In this document: positions 30,486-39,538 of the stretch, one piece after another | Layout of the letters: each line of letters begins with the position of its first letter | Numbering within the stretch: the first letter of the stretch is position 1 | Translations under genes and position numbers: made by a program | Origin: Gaiellasilicea sp963749515 | GTDB taxonomy: Bacteria > Actinomycetota > Thermoleophilia > Gaiellales > Gaiellaceae | Length of the DNA: 64,000 bases | Assembly (NCBI GenBank): GCA_963749515.1 | Contig: CAVVMR010000010.1 | Coordinates: forward strand, 761,254-825,253 | Reading direction: 5' to 3' | The notes under the pieces: model-generated | Seen by the model: only the letters and a program-made list of their open reading frames with translations | Database searches by the model: none | Told to the model about the DNA's origin: nothing

Positions 30486-33411
30486 GCTCGATCCGCTCCT
30501 GCAGGGAGCGAGCGATCTCCTCGCTCGCATTGGCGATTGCGTCGACAGCGAACCGGGCGCCGGCGAGGGTCGTGATGCAGGGCACGCGGCCGGAGAGCGC
30601 GGCCTGCCGGATCAGTGCGCCGTCGCGCCGGGCGCCGGAGCCCTGCGGCGTGTTGACGACGAGGTCGCAGCGGCCGGCGCGGATCGCATCGACGACGGCC
30701 TCGCCCTTCTCGAGCGTGCCGACGTCGAGCCCGGCGGCGGTCAGAACTGACGCCGTGCCGCCGGTCGCCAGCAGCCGGAAGCCGAGCGCTGCGAGCGCCT
30801 CGGCCACGGGCACGATCCCATCCTTGTCGGCGTGCCGCACCGAGAGGAACGCGGTACCGGCGGTGGGAAGCGGGCGACCGGCTGCGCGCTCCGCCTTCGC
30901 AAACGCCGTCGGCAGATCGGCGGCGCTCGCCATCACCTCGCCCGTGGAGCGCATCTCCGGCCCGAGCGCCGGGTCGGAGCCCGGGAAGCGCGAGAACGGC
31001 AGCACAGCCGCCTTGACGCTCACGAGCTCCGGCTTCCTCTCCTCCGGCAGCGCCAGCTCGTGCAGGCGGGCGCCGGCGGCGAGCGCAACGGCCGCGTCGA
31101 CGAGGTTCACACCGGTCGCCTTGCTCGCGAACGGGACGGTGCGTGAAGCCCGCGGGTTCACCTCGAGCACCGAGATCTCGCCGTCGACGACCGCCAGCTG
31201 GACGTTCAGCAGGCCGACGACGCCGAGCGCCGGGCCGAGGCGGCGGACGACACGGCAGACCTCGGCGTACTCCTCATCGCCGAGCGACGGCGCGGGCAGG
31301 ACGCACGACGAGTCGCCCGAGTGGACACCGGCCTCCTCGACATGCTCCATCACCGCGCCGATGTAGACCGAGACGCCGTCGCAGAGCGCGTCGACGTCGA
31401 TCTCGAGCGCGCCCTCGAGGAAGCGATCGACGAGTACCGGCCCGGTGACGCCGCCCATCGCCGCCCGCACCTGATCCTCGTCGTAGCAGACCCGCATCGC
31501 GCGGCCGCCGAGCACATACGAGGGCCGCACGAGGACGGGGTAGCCGATGCGCTCGGCGATCTCGACCGCCGCAGCGGGCGCGTCGGCGATCCCCCACTCC
31601 GGGCAGCGCACACCGAGCTCGTCCAGGAGCCGGCCGAAGCGCTCCCGGTCCTCGGCGAGATCGACCGCCTCGTACGGCGTCCCGAGCACCTTGTAGCCGG
31701 CGGCCTCGATCGCGCTCGCGAGCTTCAGCGGCGTCTGGCCGCCGAACTGGATCACGACCCCCTCGGGCTGCTCGCGCTCGCAGACGGCGAGCACCGACTC
31801 GATGTCGAGCGGCTCGAAGTAGAGCCGGTCAGAGGTGTCGTAATCGGTCGAGACGGTCTCCGGGTTGCAGTTGACCATCACCGCCTCGTAGCCGAGGGCA
31901 CGGAAGCTCTGGGCGGCGTGCACGCAGCAGTAGTCGAACTCGATCCCCTGTCCGATCCGGTTCGGGCCGGAGCCCAGGATCACGACCCGCGGCTTGGTCG
32001 GCGCGGGCAACGGCTCGTCCGCCTCGCCCCGGGTCGAGTAGTAGTAGTTCGAGTCGGCTGCGACCTCGCCGGCGCACGAGTCGACGCGGCGGTAGGCCCG
32101 CGGCCCGGTCGGCGCGCCGTCGCGACGCAACTCGTCCAGCTCGCGGCGAAACCAGGGGTGCAGGTCGTCCGGCAGGTCGTCGAGCGTCGCCCAGGGTGTC
32201 ACCGCGCCGGCATCGAGCTCCCGGCTGGCGAACGCCTTCGCGAATGCCTCCTGGAAGGTGCGCCCGATCCCCATCGCCTCGCCGACCGACTTCATCTGCG
32301 TGCCGAGCGTCGTGTCCGCCCCGGGGAACTTCTCGAATGCGAAGCGCGGGAACTTGACGACGACGTAGTCGAGCGTCGGCTCGAAGCTCGCAGGCGTCGT
32401 CTTCGTCAGGTCGTTCGGGATCTCGTCGAGCGTGTAGCCGACGGCGAGCTTGGCTGCGACCTTCGCGATCGGATACCCGGTCGCCTTCGAGGCCAGCGCG
32501 GAGGAGCGGGAGACGCGCGGATTCATCTCGATCACCCGCAGGTCGCCGGTGTCCCGGTCGCGTGCGAATTGGATGTTCGAGCCGCCGGTCTCGACTCCGA
32601 CGGCGCGGATCACTGCGATCGCCGCGTCGCGCAGCTCCTGGTACGCCTCGTCCGGGAGCGTCATCTGCGGGGCGACCGTGACCGAGTCGCCGGTGTGGAC
32701 GCCCATCGGGTCGAGGTTCTCGATCGAGCAGACGATCACGACGTTGTCGCGCCGGTCGCGGATCACCTCCAGCTCGAACTCGTCCCAGCCGCGCACCGAC
32801 TCCTCGACCAGCACCTGGCCGATCGGGCTCTCGCGGAGGCCGAGCTCGACCTGCGCGCGCAACTCGGCCCCGGTCGAGACGAAGCCGCCGCCGTGTCCAC
32901 CGAGGGTGAAGGCCGGCCGCACGACTGCGGGCACCGCCACGCCGCCGAGGTCGTCGACGGAGGTGACGATCCGCGAGCTCGGGACTGTGAGGCCGCAGCT
33001 CTGCACGGCGGCGCGGAAGAGCTCGCGATCCTCGGCCCGGCGGATCACGTCCACCTGCGCGCCGAGGAGCTCCACGCCGAGGTCGTCAAGGATGCCTTCG
33101 TCGGCGAGCTCGATCGCGAGATTGAGCGCCGTCTGCCCGCCGAGGGTCGGCAGCAGCGCGTCCGGGCGCTCGCGCCCGAGCACATCGGTGACGCCTTCGA
33201 GATCGAGCGGCTCGAGATAGGTGGCGTCGGCGAAGCCAGGGTCGGTCATGATCGTCGCCGGGTTCGAGTTGACGACGATCGTCCGGAACCCGTCCTCGCG
33301 CAGCACCTTCAGCGCCTGGCAGCCCGCGTAATCGAACTCGCAGGCCTGGCCGATCACGATCGGGCCGGAGCCGATCAGGCAGATCGACCTGATGTCGGTC
33401 CTACGCGGCAT
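30466..33411 (-). CDS. carB: Carbamoyl-phosphate synthase large subunit with reduced oligomerisation domain
   Basis: A protein of 981 aa, against about 1,070 in most bacteria. The two ATP-grasp halves are intact: GSGPIVIGQACEFDYAG and FTLGGHGGGF in the first, GSGPNRIGQGIEFDYC and PSYVLGGRAMRV in the second, and a C-terminal MGS-like allosteric domain (LLATGGTASVL, DLVVNTPQGSGARRDG). The missing 90 or so residues map between AKAFASRELDAG and VDSCAGEVAADSNYYYST, the oligomerisation domain. The enzyme makes carbamoyl phosphate from bicarbonate, ammonia from CarA and two ATP. It overlaps carA by 11 nt. Confidence 0.95.
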   Translation of the reverse strand: MPRRTDIRSICLIGSGPIVIGQACEFDYAGCQALKVLREDGFRTIVVNSNPATIMTDPGFADATYLEPLDLEGVTDVLGRERPDALLPTLGGQTALNLAIELADEGILDDLGVELLGAQVDVIRRAEDRELFRAAVQSCGLTVPSSRIVTSVDDLGGVAVPAVVRPAFTLGGHGGGFVSTGAELRAQVELGLRESPIGQVLVEESVRGWDEFELEVIRDRRDNVVIVCSIENLDPMGVHTGDSVTVAPQMTLPDEAYQELRDAAIAVIRAVGVETGGSNIQFARDRDTGDLRVIEMNPRVSRSSALASKATGYPIAKVAAKLAVGYTLDEIPNDLTKTTPASFEPTLDYVVVKFPRFAFEKFPGADTTLGTQMKSVGEAMGIGRTFQEAFAKAFASRELDAGAVTPWATLDDLPDDLHPWFRRELDELRRDGAPTGPRAYRRVDSCAGEVAADSNYYYSTRGEADEPLPAPTKPRVVILGSGPNRIGQGIEFDYCCVHAAQSFRALGYEAVMVNCNPETVSTDYDTSDRLYFEPLDIESVLAVCEREQPEGVVIQFGGQTPLKLASAIEAAGYKVLGTPYEAVDLAEDRERFGRLLDELGVRCPEWGIADAPAAAVEIAERIGYPVLVRPSYVLGGRAMRVCYDEDQVRAAMGGVTGPVLVDRFLEGALEIDVDALCDGVSVYIGAVMEHVEEAGVHSGDSSCVLPAPSLGDEEYAEVCRVVRRLGPALGVVGLLNVQLAVVDGEISVLEVNPRASRTVPFASKATGVNLVDAAVALAAGARLHELALPEERKPELVSVKAAVLPFSRFPGSDPALGPEMRSTGEVMASAADLPTAFAKAERAAGRPLPTAGTAFLSVRHADKDGIVPVAEALAALGFRLLATGGTASVLTAAGLDVGTLEKGEAVVDAIRAGRCDLVVNTPQGSGARRDGALIRQAALSGRVPCITTLAGARFAVDAIANASEEIARSLQERIEHETRAA

Positions 33412-34438
33412 CGCGAACCTCCTGCACCCAGTGCTCCAGGATCGGCCAGGCATCGTGGGGACCGGGGCCCGCCTCCGGGTGGAACTGCACCGAGCGTGCG
33501 CTCAGCTCCGGGAAGTCGAAGCCCTCGACGGTGCCGTCGTAGAGCGAGACGTGGGTGGCCTCGGCGTCGTCCGACGGAGCGACCGCGAAGCCGTGGTTCT
33601 GGCTGGTGACGAGCACGCGTCCGTTCGACCGCTCGAGCACCGGATGATTCGCGCCGCGGTGGCCGAAGCGGAGCTTGAACGTCTCGTGACCGGTCGCGAG
33701 GCCGAGCAGCTGGTGGCCGAGGCAGATGCCGAGGATCGGCACCCGGCCGAGCAGATCTCGCACCACCTGGACTTCGTAGGTCAGAGGCTCGGGATCGCCC
33801 GGGCCGTTCGACAGGAGCACGGCGTCGTAGCGGGCAAGCTCACTCACGTCGACGGTGTGCGGGAAGACGGTCACGCAGACTCCGGCTCCCGCCAGGCGAC
33901 GCAGAATCGAGTGCTTGCACCCGTAGTCGACGACTGCGACCCGGATCGCGCCTGCGTCGCAGTAGACGTAGGGCTGCGGTGTGGAGACCTGGGCGACGAG
34001 CGCTGCGCCCTCCATCGAGGGCCTCGCCCGAACAGCATCCAGCGCCTCGTCCTCCGCGAGCGTGCCGGCGACCGCGGCTGCCCGCATCGCGCCGCCCTCG
34101 CGCAGGCGGAGGACGAGCGAGCGGGTGTCGATACCGGTGAGCGCGACGATCCCGCGTTCTTCGAGCCAGTCCGTCCACTCCGGCCCGCGCGCCTCGCGCA
34201 TCAGCACTGCCGTCGCGTGAGCGCCTGTCGACTCCGCCCGTCCGGCCGCGACGCCGTAGTTGCCGATCATCGGCGCCGTGAAGCAGACGAGCTGCTCGGC
34301 GAAGCTCGGGTCGGTGACCGTCTCCTGGTAGCCGGTCATCGCGGTCGTGAACACCGCCTCGCCGAAGGCGACGCCGCTCGCGCCGACCGACCGGCCGCGA
34401 AGGATCGTGCCGTCCTCGAGCGCGACGAAGGCACTCAT
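33401..34438 (-). CDS. carA: Carbamoyl-phosphate synthase small subunit
   Basis: A 345-aa glutamine amidotransferase that supplies ammonia to CarB. N-terminal domain: FVALEDGTILRGRSVGA, TAMTGYQETVTDPSF. The triad glutaminase domain has LSNGPGDPEP, the nucleophile in ILGICLGHQLLGLA, and SVQFHPEAGPGPHD with the His/Glu pair. Length is slightly short for the family (360-390). Its ATG overlaps the pyrC stop (ATGA) and its 3' end overlaps carB. Confidence 0.97.
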   Translation of the reverse strand: MSAFVALEDGTILRGRSVGASGVAFGEAVFTTAMTGYQETVTDPSFAEQLVCFTAPMIGNYGVAAGRAESTGAHATAVLMREARGPEWTDWLEERGIVALTGIDTRSLVLRLREGGAMRAAAVAGTLAEDEALDAVRARPSMEGAALVAQVSTPQPYVYCDAGAIRVAVVDYGCKHSILRRLAGAGVCVTVFPHTVDVSELARYDAVLLSNGPGDPEPLTYEVQVVRDLLGRVPILGICLGHQLLGLATGHETFKLRFGHRGANHPVLERSNGRVLVTSQNHGFAVAPSDDAEATHVSLYDGTVEGFDFPELSARSVQFHPEAGPGPHDAWPILEHWVQEVRDAA

Positions 34439-35691
34439 CCGTGGACCACGCGTCCGTCGGCGACCGTCGTCACGACTGCGCCGCGTAACCGTTGGCCGAG
34501 GAGCCAGGAGTTGGCCGAGCGGGAACGGAAGCCCCTCTCCTCGACCGTCCACTCCGTCTCGAGGTCGAGCAGGACGAGATTCGCTCGCGCCCCGACCTCG
34601 ATCCGGGGCTCGGGCAACCCGAGAGAGCGGGCAGGCCCTGCTGACATCCGCTCCAGCAGCGTCTCGAGCGGGAGGAGCCCCGGCTCGACGAGGTTGGTGT
34701 AGAGCGCCGCGAATGCCGTCTCGAGCCCGGTGACACCGAACGGCGCCTCCTCGAACGGCGCCTCCTTCTCCTCGCGCGAGTGCGGGGCGTGGTCGGTGGC
34801 CACGCAGGCGATCGTGCCGTCGCGAAGCGCCTCGACGAGCGCCTTGCGGTCCTCGCCGGCTCTGAGGGGCGGGTTCATCTTCACGTTCGGGTCGAGCGAG
34901 CGAACGGCGTCGTCGGTGAGCACGAGGTGGTGCGGCGTCACCTCGGCCGTGGCGTCGACCCCGCGAGCGTGCGCAGCGCGCAGCGCGTCCACCGACTCCC
35001 TCGCCGAGAGGTGCATGAGGTGAAGCGGCCGGTGCTCGTAGCCCGCCAGCGTCAGATCCCGCTCGACCATCGCGCTCTCCGCGACGGACGGGTACGGGGC
35101 GAAGCCCAGCTCGGCCGAGACGGGCCCTTCGTGCACCTGGCCGTCGCGGGAGAGCGTCGGCTCCTCGCAGTGGAGGGCGAGCTTGCGGCCCGTGATCGCG
35201 CCGTACTGCAGGGCGCGGCGCATCAGGCCGGCGGAGGTGACCGGCCGGCCGTCGTCGGTGAACGCGGCGGCGCCCGCCTCGGCGAGCTCCGCCATCTCGG
35301 TCAGCTCCTCGCCGCCGAGCCGCTTGGAGATCGCCGCCATGAAGCCGGTCGGGACGAGTGCTTCGCGACGCGCGGTAGCAACCAGCGAGCCCAGCACCGC
35401 GGCCGAGTCGACGACTGGGTCGGTGTTCGGCATCGCCAGGATCGCGCAGTAGCCGCCCGCAGCGGCGGCGGCGGTGCCGCTGGCGATCGTCTCCTCATCC
35501 TCACGTCCGGGCGAGCGCAGGTGGACGTGCGGGTCGACGAAGGCCGGGGCGAGCACGCGCCCGGTTGCCGGCGCGGGCTCGATGCTTGCGATCACGCCGT
35601 CAACCACGGTCACGGCGACGCACTCGCCGCCGGCGAGGCGTCCGGAGAGGGTCAGGCTGTCGGAGCGGCCGTTCTTGCAGAAGAGGGTCAT
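34435..35691 (-). CDS. pyrC: Dihydroorotase
   Basis: A 418-aa class I dihydroorotase. Metal ligands lie in PAFVDPHVHLRSPGREDEET (DPHVHLR), HCEEPTLSRDG, HLMHLSARESVDAL and ATDHAPHSREEKE; the substrate loop is NVKMNPPLR. It cyclises carbamoyl aspartate to dihydroorotate. Start ATG 35691 overlaps the pyrB TGA, and its stop overlaps the carA ATG. In many operons of this kind PyrC assembles with PyrB, which adjacency would favour. Confidence 0.96.
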   Translation of the reverse strand: MTLFCKNGRSDSLTLSGRLAGGECVAVTVVDGVIASIEPAPATGRVLAPAFVDPHVHLRSPGREDEETIASGTAAAAAGGYCAILAMPNTDPVVDSAAVLGSLVATARREALVPTGFMAAISKRLGGEELTEMAELAEAGAAAFTDDGRPVTSAGLMRRALQYGAITGRKLALHCEEPTLSRDGQVHEGPVSAELGFAPYPSVAESAMVERDLTLAGYEHRPLHLMHLSARESVDALRAAHARGVDATAEVTPHHLVLTDDAVRSLDPNVKMNPPLRAGEDRKALVEALRDGTIACVATDHAPHSREEKEAPFEEAPFGVTGLETAFAALYTNLVEPGLLPLETLLERMSAGPARSLGLPEPRIEVGARANLVLLDLETEWTVEERGFRSRSANSWLLGQRLRGAVVTTVADGRVVHG

Positions 35692-36602
35692 GCGACCGCC
35701 GCGGCTTCCGGTGCGGGCACGTCGGCGGTGAGCAGGTCGTGCAGCACGGCCATCCGCACCGCAAGCCCGGCCCGAACCTGCTGCAGGATCAGCGAGTCCG
35801 GCGAGTCGGCGACCCGCCCGTCGATCTCCACGCCCCGGTTGATCGGGCCTGGATGCATGATCTTCTGGCCCGGCCGGACGCGCTCCGGCGTGACTCCCCA
35901 GCGCGCCGCGTACTCGTGCAGGCTCGGCACGTAGGCCGATTCCATGCGCTCGCGCTGCATCCGGAGGACGTAGAGCACGTCCGCCGCCTCGGTGTCTCGA
36001 ATGTCCGTCGATGTCTCGCAGCCGAGCGCCTCGATGCCGCGCGGAAGGAGGGTCGGCGGCCCGACGAGGGTGACGTGCGCCCCGACAAGCGAGAGAGCCT
36101 GGATGAGGGAGCGCGCGACCCGGCTGTGGAGGATGTCGCCGACGATCGCCACGTGGAGGCCGTCGAGCCTGCCGAGCGCTTCGCGCATCGCGAAGAGGTC
36201 GAGGAGCGCCTGGGTCGGGTGCTGCCGCTTGCCGTCGCCGGCGTTGACGACCGCCGCGTTCGAATGCCGGGCGACGAGCTCCGGCGCGCCGATCTGCGCG
36301 TGCCGGATGACGATTGCGTGCGGGTCGTACGCCGCCAGCGTCAGCACCGTGTCCTTGAGCGACTCGCCCTTGTCCAGCGACGAGCCGGCCGCCTTCAGCG
36401 ACATCACGTCCGCGGAGAGCTTCTTGGCCGCGAGCTCGAAGCTCGATGAGGTGCGCGTCGAGGACTCGAAGAAGAGATTCAGCACCAGCTTGCCCTGCAG
36501 GGTCGGCAGCTTCTCGTCGACACCGGCGAACGCGCCTGCGGTCTCGAGAATCCGCTCGACGTCGTCGCGGGCGAGGTCGGAGATGGAGATCAGATGCCTC
36601 AT
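35688..36602 (-). CDS. pyrB: Aspartate carbamoyltransferase catalytic subunit
   Basis: A 304-aa enzyme joining aspartate to carbamoyl phosphate. The phosphate loop is FFESSTRTSSSFELAAKKL, followed by KGESLKDTVLTL, GDGKRQHPTQALLDLF and the aspartate loop LRMQRERM. There is no pyrI regulatory chain, so feedback control probably acts through PyrR. The ATG overlaps the pyrR stop (ATGA). A non-conserved upstream extension in the same frame was rejected. Confidence 0.97.
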   Translation of the reverse strand: MRHLISISDLARDDVERILETAGAFAGVDEKLPTLQGKLVLNLFFESSTRTSSSFELAAKKLSADVMSLKAAGSSLDKGESLKDTVLTLAAYDPHAIVIRHAQIGAPELVARHSNAAVVNAGDGKRQHPTQALLDLFAMREALGRLDGLHVAIVGDILHSRVARSLIQALSLVGAHVTLVGPPTLLPRGIEALGCETSTDIRDTEAADVLYVLRMQRERMESAYVPSLHEYAARWGVTPERVRPGQKIMHPGPINRGVEIDGRVADSPDSLILQQVRAGLAVRMAVLHDLLTADVPAPEAAAVA

Positions 36603-37171
36603 GTCTGCTCCTCGGGCGCGCCCACCAGCAGGATCCGGTCGGCTCCGTCGATCTCCTCGAGCTCGACCTGGATCCGCTCGCTGCGCGCGGTTGGGAGGTT
36701 CTTGCCAACGTAGTCGGGCCGGATCGGAAGCTCGCGGTGGCCACGGTCGACGAGGACGGCAAGCTGAACGCGTGCCGGCCGGCCGTGCTCGAAGAGCGTC
36801 TCGATCGCGGCACGGATCGTGCGGCCGGTGTAGAGGACGTCGTCGACGAGGACGCACGTCGTTCCGCGCAGGTCGAAGTCGAGCGCTGTGGCGTGCACGA
36901 CGGGCTGCTCGGCGCCGCGAATCGTGTCGTCGCGATGGAACGTGATGTCGACAGCTCCGAGCGCGATCTCCTCCCCGCTCCGCTCCTCGATCAGGGTCGC
37001 GAGCCGCTCGGCGAGCGGAACGCCGCGCGTGTGGATGCCGATCAGCGCAAGCCGGCTGAGGTCGTCGTTGCGCTCGATGATCTCGTGCGCGATGCGCGAC
37101 AGCGTCCGCGCTAGGGCCTCGGAGTCCAGCAGGGTTTTCGCCCCTATCCGGTCGGGGACGTGCGTACTCAT
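36599..37171 (-). CDS. pyrR: Bifunctional pyr operon RNA-binding regulator/uracil phosphoribosyltransferase
   Basis: A 190-aa PRTase-fold protein. The PRPP loop is VLVDDVLYTGRTIRAAIE; other marks are ALIGIHTRGVPLAERL, VDITFHRDD and RGHRELPIRPDYVGKNLPT (19 residues). PyrR binds a stem-loop in pyr mRNA in a UMP-dependent way. Here the only candidate loop sits just before pyrR's own Shine-Dalgarno, so the likely mode is translational repression of the first gene, with coupling carrying the effect to the next genes, as shown in Mycobacterium smegmatis. Confidence 0.96.
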   Translation of the reverse strand: MSTHVPDRIGAKTLLDSEALARTLSRIAHEIIERNDDLSRLALIGIHTRGVPLAERLATLIEERSGEEIALGAVDITFHRDDTIRGAEQPVVHATALDFDLRGTTCVLVDDVLYTGRTIRAAIETLFEHGRPARVQLAVLVDRGHRELPIRPDYVGKNLPTARSERIQVELEEIDGADRILLVGAPEEQT

Positions 37172-37181
37172 CGCGCTCCTT

Positions 37182-37201
37182 TCCGGCCTCGCAGGACCGG
37201 G
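37182..37201 (-). promoter_or_regulatory. Candidate PyrR-binding loop in the pyrR 5' leader
   Basis: The minus strand reads CCCGGTCCTGCGAGGCCGGA. The bases TCCTGCGAGG fit the PyrR anti-antiterminator loop consensus UCCNGNGAGG and are flanked by complementary CCGG arms. It ends a few nt before the AGGAG ribosome binding site (37176-37180) and about 10 nt before the pyrR ATG. PyrR bound here would block ribosome access. No terminator/antiterminator pair is visible, which favours translational control. Confidence 0.7.
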
Positions 37202-37319
37202 TTAAAGGGTCGGGCGGGAGTGTAGACGCTCGGGAGGACGGCGTCGGTGTGGAGCAAACGACCTTCCCGCTCCGTGCGTATGTTTTCGAAACGTGCCTGC
37301 GACGCAACACGTGACGGGT

Positions 37320-39323
37320 ATGTCGACCCCCCGGCACGCCGCTCCGATTGCACTCGTGCTGCTCACGGCTGTCTCCGCGGGTGTTCGTTTCTGGGCGGCG
37401 CGAGGCATGGACCTCCCCTGGATCGCGCCTGACGAGTCGATCTATGCCTTGCTGGGCCGATCGCTCTGGGAGGAGGGATCGCCCTCGCTCCTGGGCGCGC
37501 CGGGCGACAACTACTCGTTCGTCTACCCGGCTCTCATCGGCCTGCCGCTGACCTTCGGGAACCTCGCGACCGGCGTCGCAGTGGTGCAGGCCCTCGGAGC
37601 GATCCTGATGTCAGCCACCGCCGTTCTCGTCTATCTGTGGGGACGCGGTCCGCTCGGTGCCTGGTGGGCGGTCGCGGCCGCGGGACTGACCCTGGTAATC
37701 CCGGATCTTGCGTACTCGGGTCTCGTGATGAGCGAGGTCGCCGTGCTGCCGCTGGCCACGCTCGCGGTGTGGGCGATCGCATCTGCGCTCGCACGGCCCT
37801 CGGGCCTACGCCAGGGGCTCGTCGCCGCGGCGATCCTGCTCGCGCTCGCGACGCACGTCCGGCTCGCGGCGCTCATCCCGACGCTGTTCGTGGCCGTCGC
37901 ACTCCAGTGCGGCTTCGCGCGGTCCCTCGAGCCCGCACGACGCCAGGCGATCCTGCTGGGTGGAACGGCGGCGGTGTGTGTCCTGACATTCGCCGGCTTC
38001 GCGGTCACCGGAGGCTGGCGTGACGTCTTCGGTGCGTACTCCGCAGCTGCCGGTGGTTACGAGGTCGGCGCCGTAGCCGTCGACGTGGTCTGGCACTTCG
38101 CCGGCATCTTCATCCTCGTCGCCGGCATCCCGCTCGTCGCGCTCGCCGCGATGACGATCCAGTGCGTCCGCGGGCGCGAGACCGAACCGGTGGCGTGCGC
38201 TCTCGTCGCGACGACGCTCGCCTGGACGTTGTGCCTCGGGCTCGAGATCGGAACGTTCGCCTCCCGCTGGGTCGAGCACGTTGTGTTGCGGAGCCTGCAG
38301 CCTGTCGTGCCGCCGCTGATGCTCGTGTTCGCGCTCTGGCTCGCACGCGGCGCCCCACGACCCCGCCCGTGGATCCAGCTCGCCGCGCTCGCGCTCGCCA
38401 TCCCAGCCGTGCTCTTGCCTGTAAAGCGCTTCGCCATTCAGGAGTCGGCACTCGATTCGTTCAGCCTGATCCCGCTCTGGCGGCTCGCTGCGGCGACCTC
38501 GACGACGACGCTGGAGCTCGCCTACCCACTTGGGGTCGGCGTGCTCGTCGCGCTCGCCGTCTTCCTACCGAGACGGATGCGTGTCGTTCTGCCCGTCGTC
38601 GTCGCACTCACGCTTGGCACGCTTTCGATCCTCTCGACGAGGCAGATCGACCGTCTGACGCAGCTCGATCGCACCTGGGTCTTCGACACGGGCGACCGTG
38701 GCTGGGTGGACGCGGCCACCTCTCGCCCGGTGACGTATCTCCACGCCAGCGCGTATTCCGCCGGCGTCTGGAAGCACGTGTTCTGGAACCGTCGCATCAC
38801 CTCGGTTGCGCGGCTGAAGAACACCGAGCCGATCGGCCCCCTCGTGCCGGTGGAGGTGGAGCTCGGGCTCGACGGCCGGGTCAACGCGCTGGACGGACGC
38901 TCCTTCCACCCGGAGATCGTGGCCGCCCCGACGGACTTCGAGCTCGCCGGCGAGCGGATCGCACAGGCTCCGCGGTCGACGGAGCTCGCAGGCATCACGC
39001 TCTGGCGCATCGAACGGCCGTTCCGGCTCCTCACGTCGCGCACGGGTTTCCACCCGAACGGGGACGTCATCGGGACGGGTCAGATCGCGGTGTACGCGTG
39101 CGGCCGCGGACAACTGGAGCTGACGCTGCTCGGCAAGCAGGGCACGCCGATCGAGCTGAGGGTGAACGGGATCACCTGGGCGCGGCCGGAGGTCGCTGCG
39201 GGAACGGTGTGGAACGGGACCGTGCCCGCGCCGCCGGATGCCGACGGCCGGTCGATCTGCGTCTTCGAGCTCGTGAGCCCCGGCTTGGTCGGCTCGACGC
39301 GGATCGAGTTCGTCCGCGGGTAG
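37320..39323 (+). CDS. Multi-spanning membrane glycosyltransferase-like protein (GT-C fold, family 39-like)
   Basis: A protein of 667 aa. The first span (APIALVLLTAVSAGVRF) is followed by WIAPDESIYALLGRSLWEEG, where the acidic DE pair lies in the first external loop as in lipid-linked sugar transferases. About ten further spans follow, then a soluble C-terminal part (about 430-667) with beta-rich character. It likely transfers a sugar from a polyprenyl carrier outside the membrane. ATG 37320 is chosen over an upstream GTG (37293) for proximity to the first span. It is divergent from pyrR and not functionally tied to it. Acceptor unknown. Confidence 0.75.
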   Translation: MSTPRHAAPIALVLLTAVSAGVRFWAARGMDLPWIAPDESIYALLGRSLWEEGSPSLLGAPGDNYSFVYPALIGLPLTFGNLATGVAVVQALGAILMSATAVLVYLWGRGPLGAWWAVAAAGLTLVIPDLAYSGLVMSEVAVLPLATLAVWAIASALARPSGLRQGLVAAAILLALATHVRLAALIPTLFVAVALQCGFARSLEPARRQAILLGGTAAVCVLTFAGFAVTGGWRDVFGAYSAAAGGYEVGAVAVDVVWHFAGIFILVAGIPLVALAAMTIQCVRGRETEPVACALVATTLAWTLCLGLEIGTFASRWVEHVVLRSLQPVVPPLMLVFALWLARGAPRPRPWIQLAALALAIPAVLLPVKRFAIQESALDSFSLIPLWRLAAATSTTTLELAYPLGVGVLVALAVFLPRRMRVVLPVVVALTLGTLSILSTRQIDRLTQLDRTWVFDTGDRGWVDAATSRPVTYLHASAYSAGVWKHVFWNRRITSVARLKNTEPIGPLVPVEVELGLDGRVNALDGRSFHPEIVAAPTDFELAGERIAQAPRSTELAGITLWRIERPFRLLTSRTGFHPNGDVIGTGQIAVYACGRGQLELTLLGKQGTPIELRVNGITWARPEVAAGTVWNGTVPAPPDADGRSICVFELVSPGLVGSTRIEFVRG

Positions 39324-39325
39324 AG

Positions 39326-39538
39326 CTACTGCTCCGTGACCACCTCGTCGGGGTCGGTCGGCGGCTCGATCACGTCCTGCGCCGCCTCGACGGCCTCTTC
39401 TGCCACGAACACCTTGAGCGAGCCGGAGTCGTCGTCGGACTGCACGGCCGATTCGATCCCAGCGTCCTCGAGCAGCGCCTGGATCTCCTCGGCTTCGGTG
39501 GCGTCCTCGGCGAGCGCGATCTGCACCATGGCACTCAT
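39326..39538 (-). CDS. Small acidic DUF2007-like protein
   Basis: A 70-aa acidic protein (VQIALAEDATEAEEIQALLE, then AGIESAVQSDD and LKVFVAEEAVEAAQDVIE). The pattern of a beta strand, a helix that begins at an AEEIQ segment, and the valine-rich VFVAEEAVE matches the DUF2007 ferredoxin-like fold described as putative signal transducing proteins. Its ATG overlaps the RNase Z stop by 4 nt. Function unknown. Confidence 0.75.
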   Translation of the reverse strand: MSAMVQIALAEDATEAEEIQALLEDAGIESAVQSDDDSGSLKVFVAEEAVEAAQDVIEPPTDPDEVVTEQ

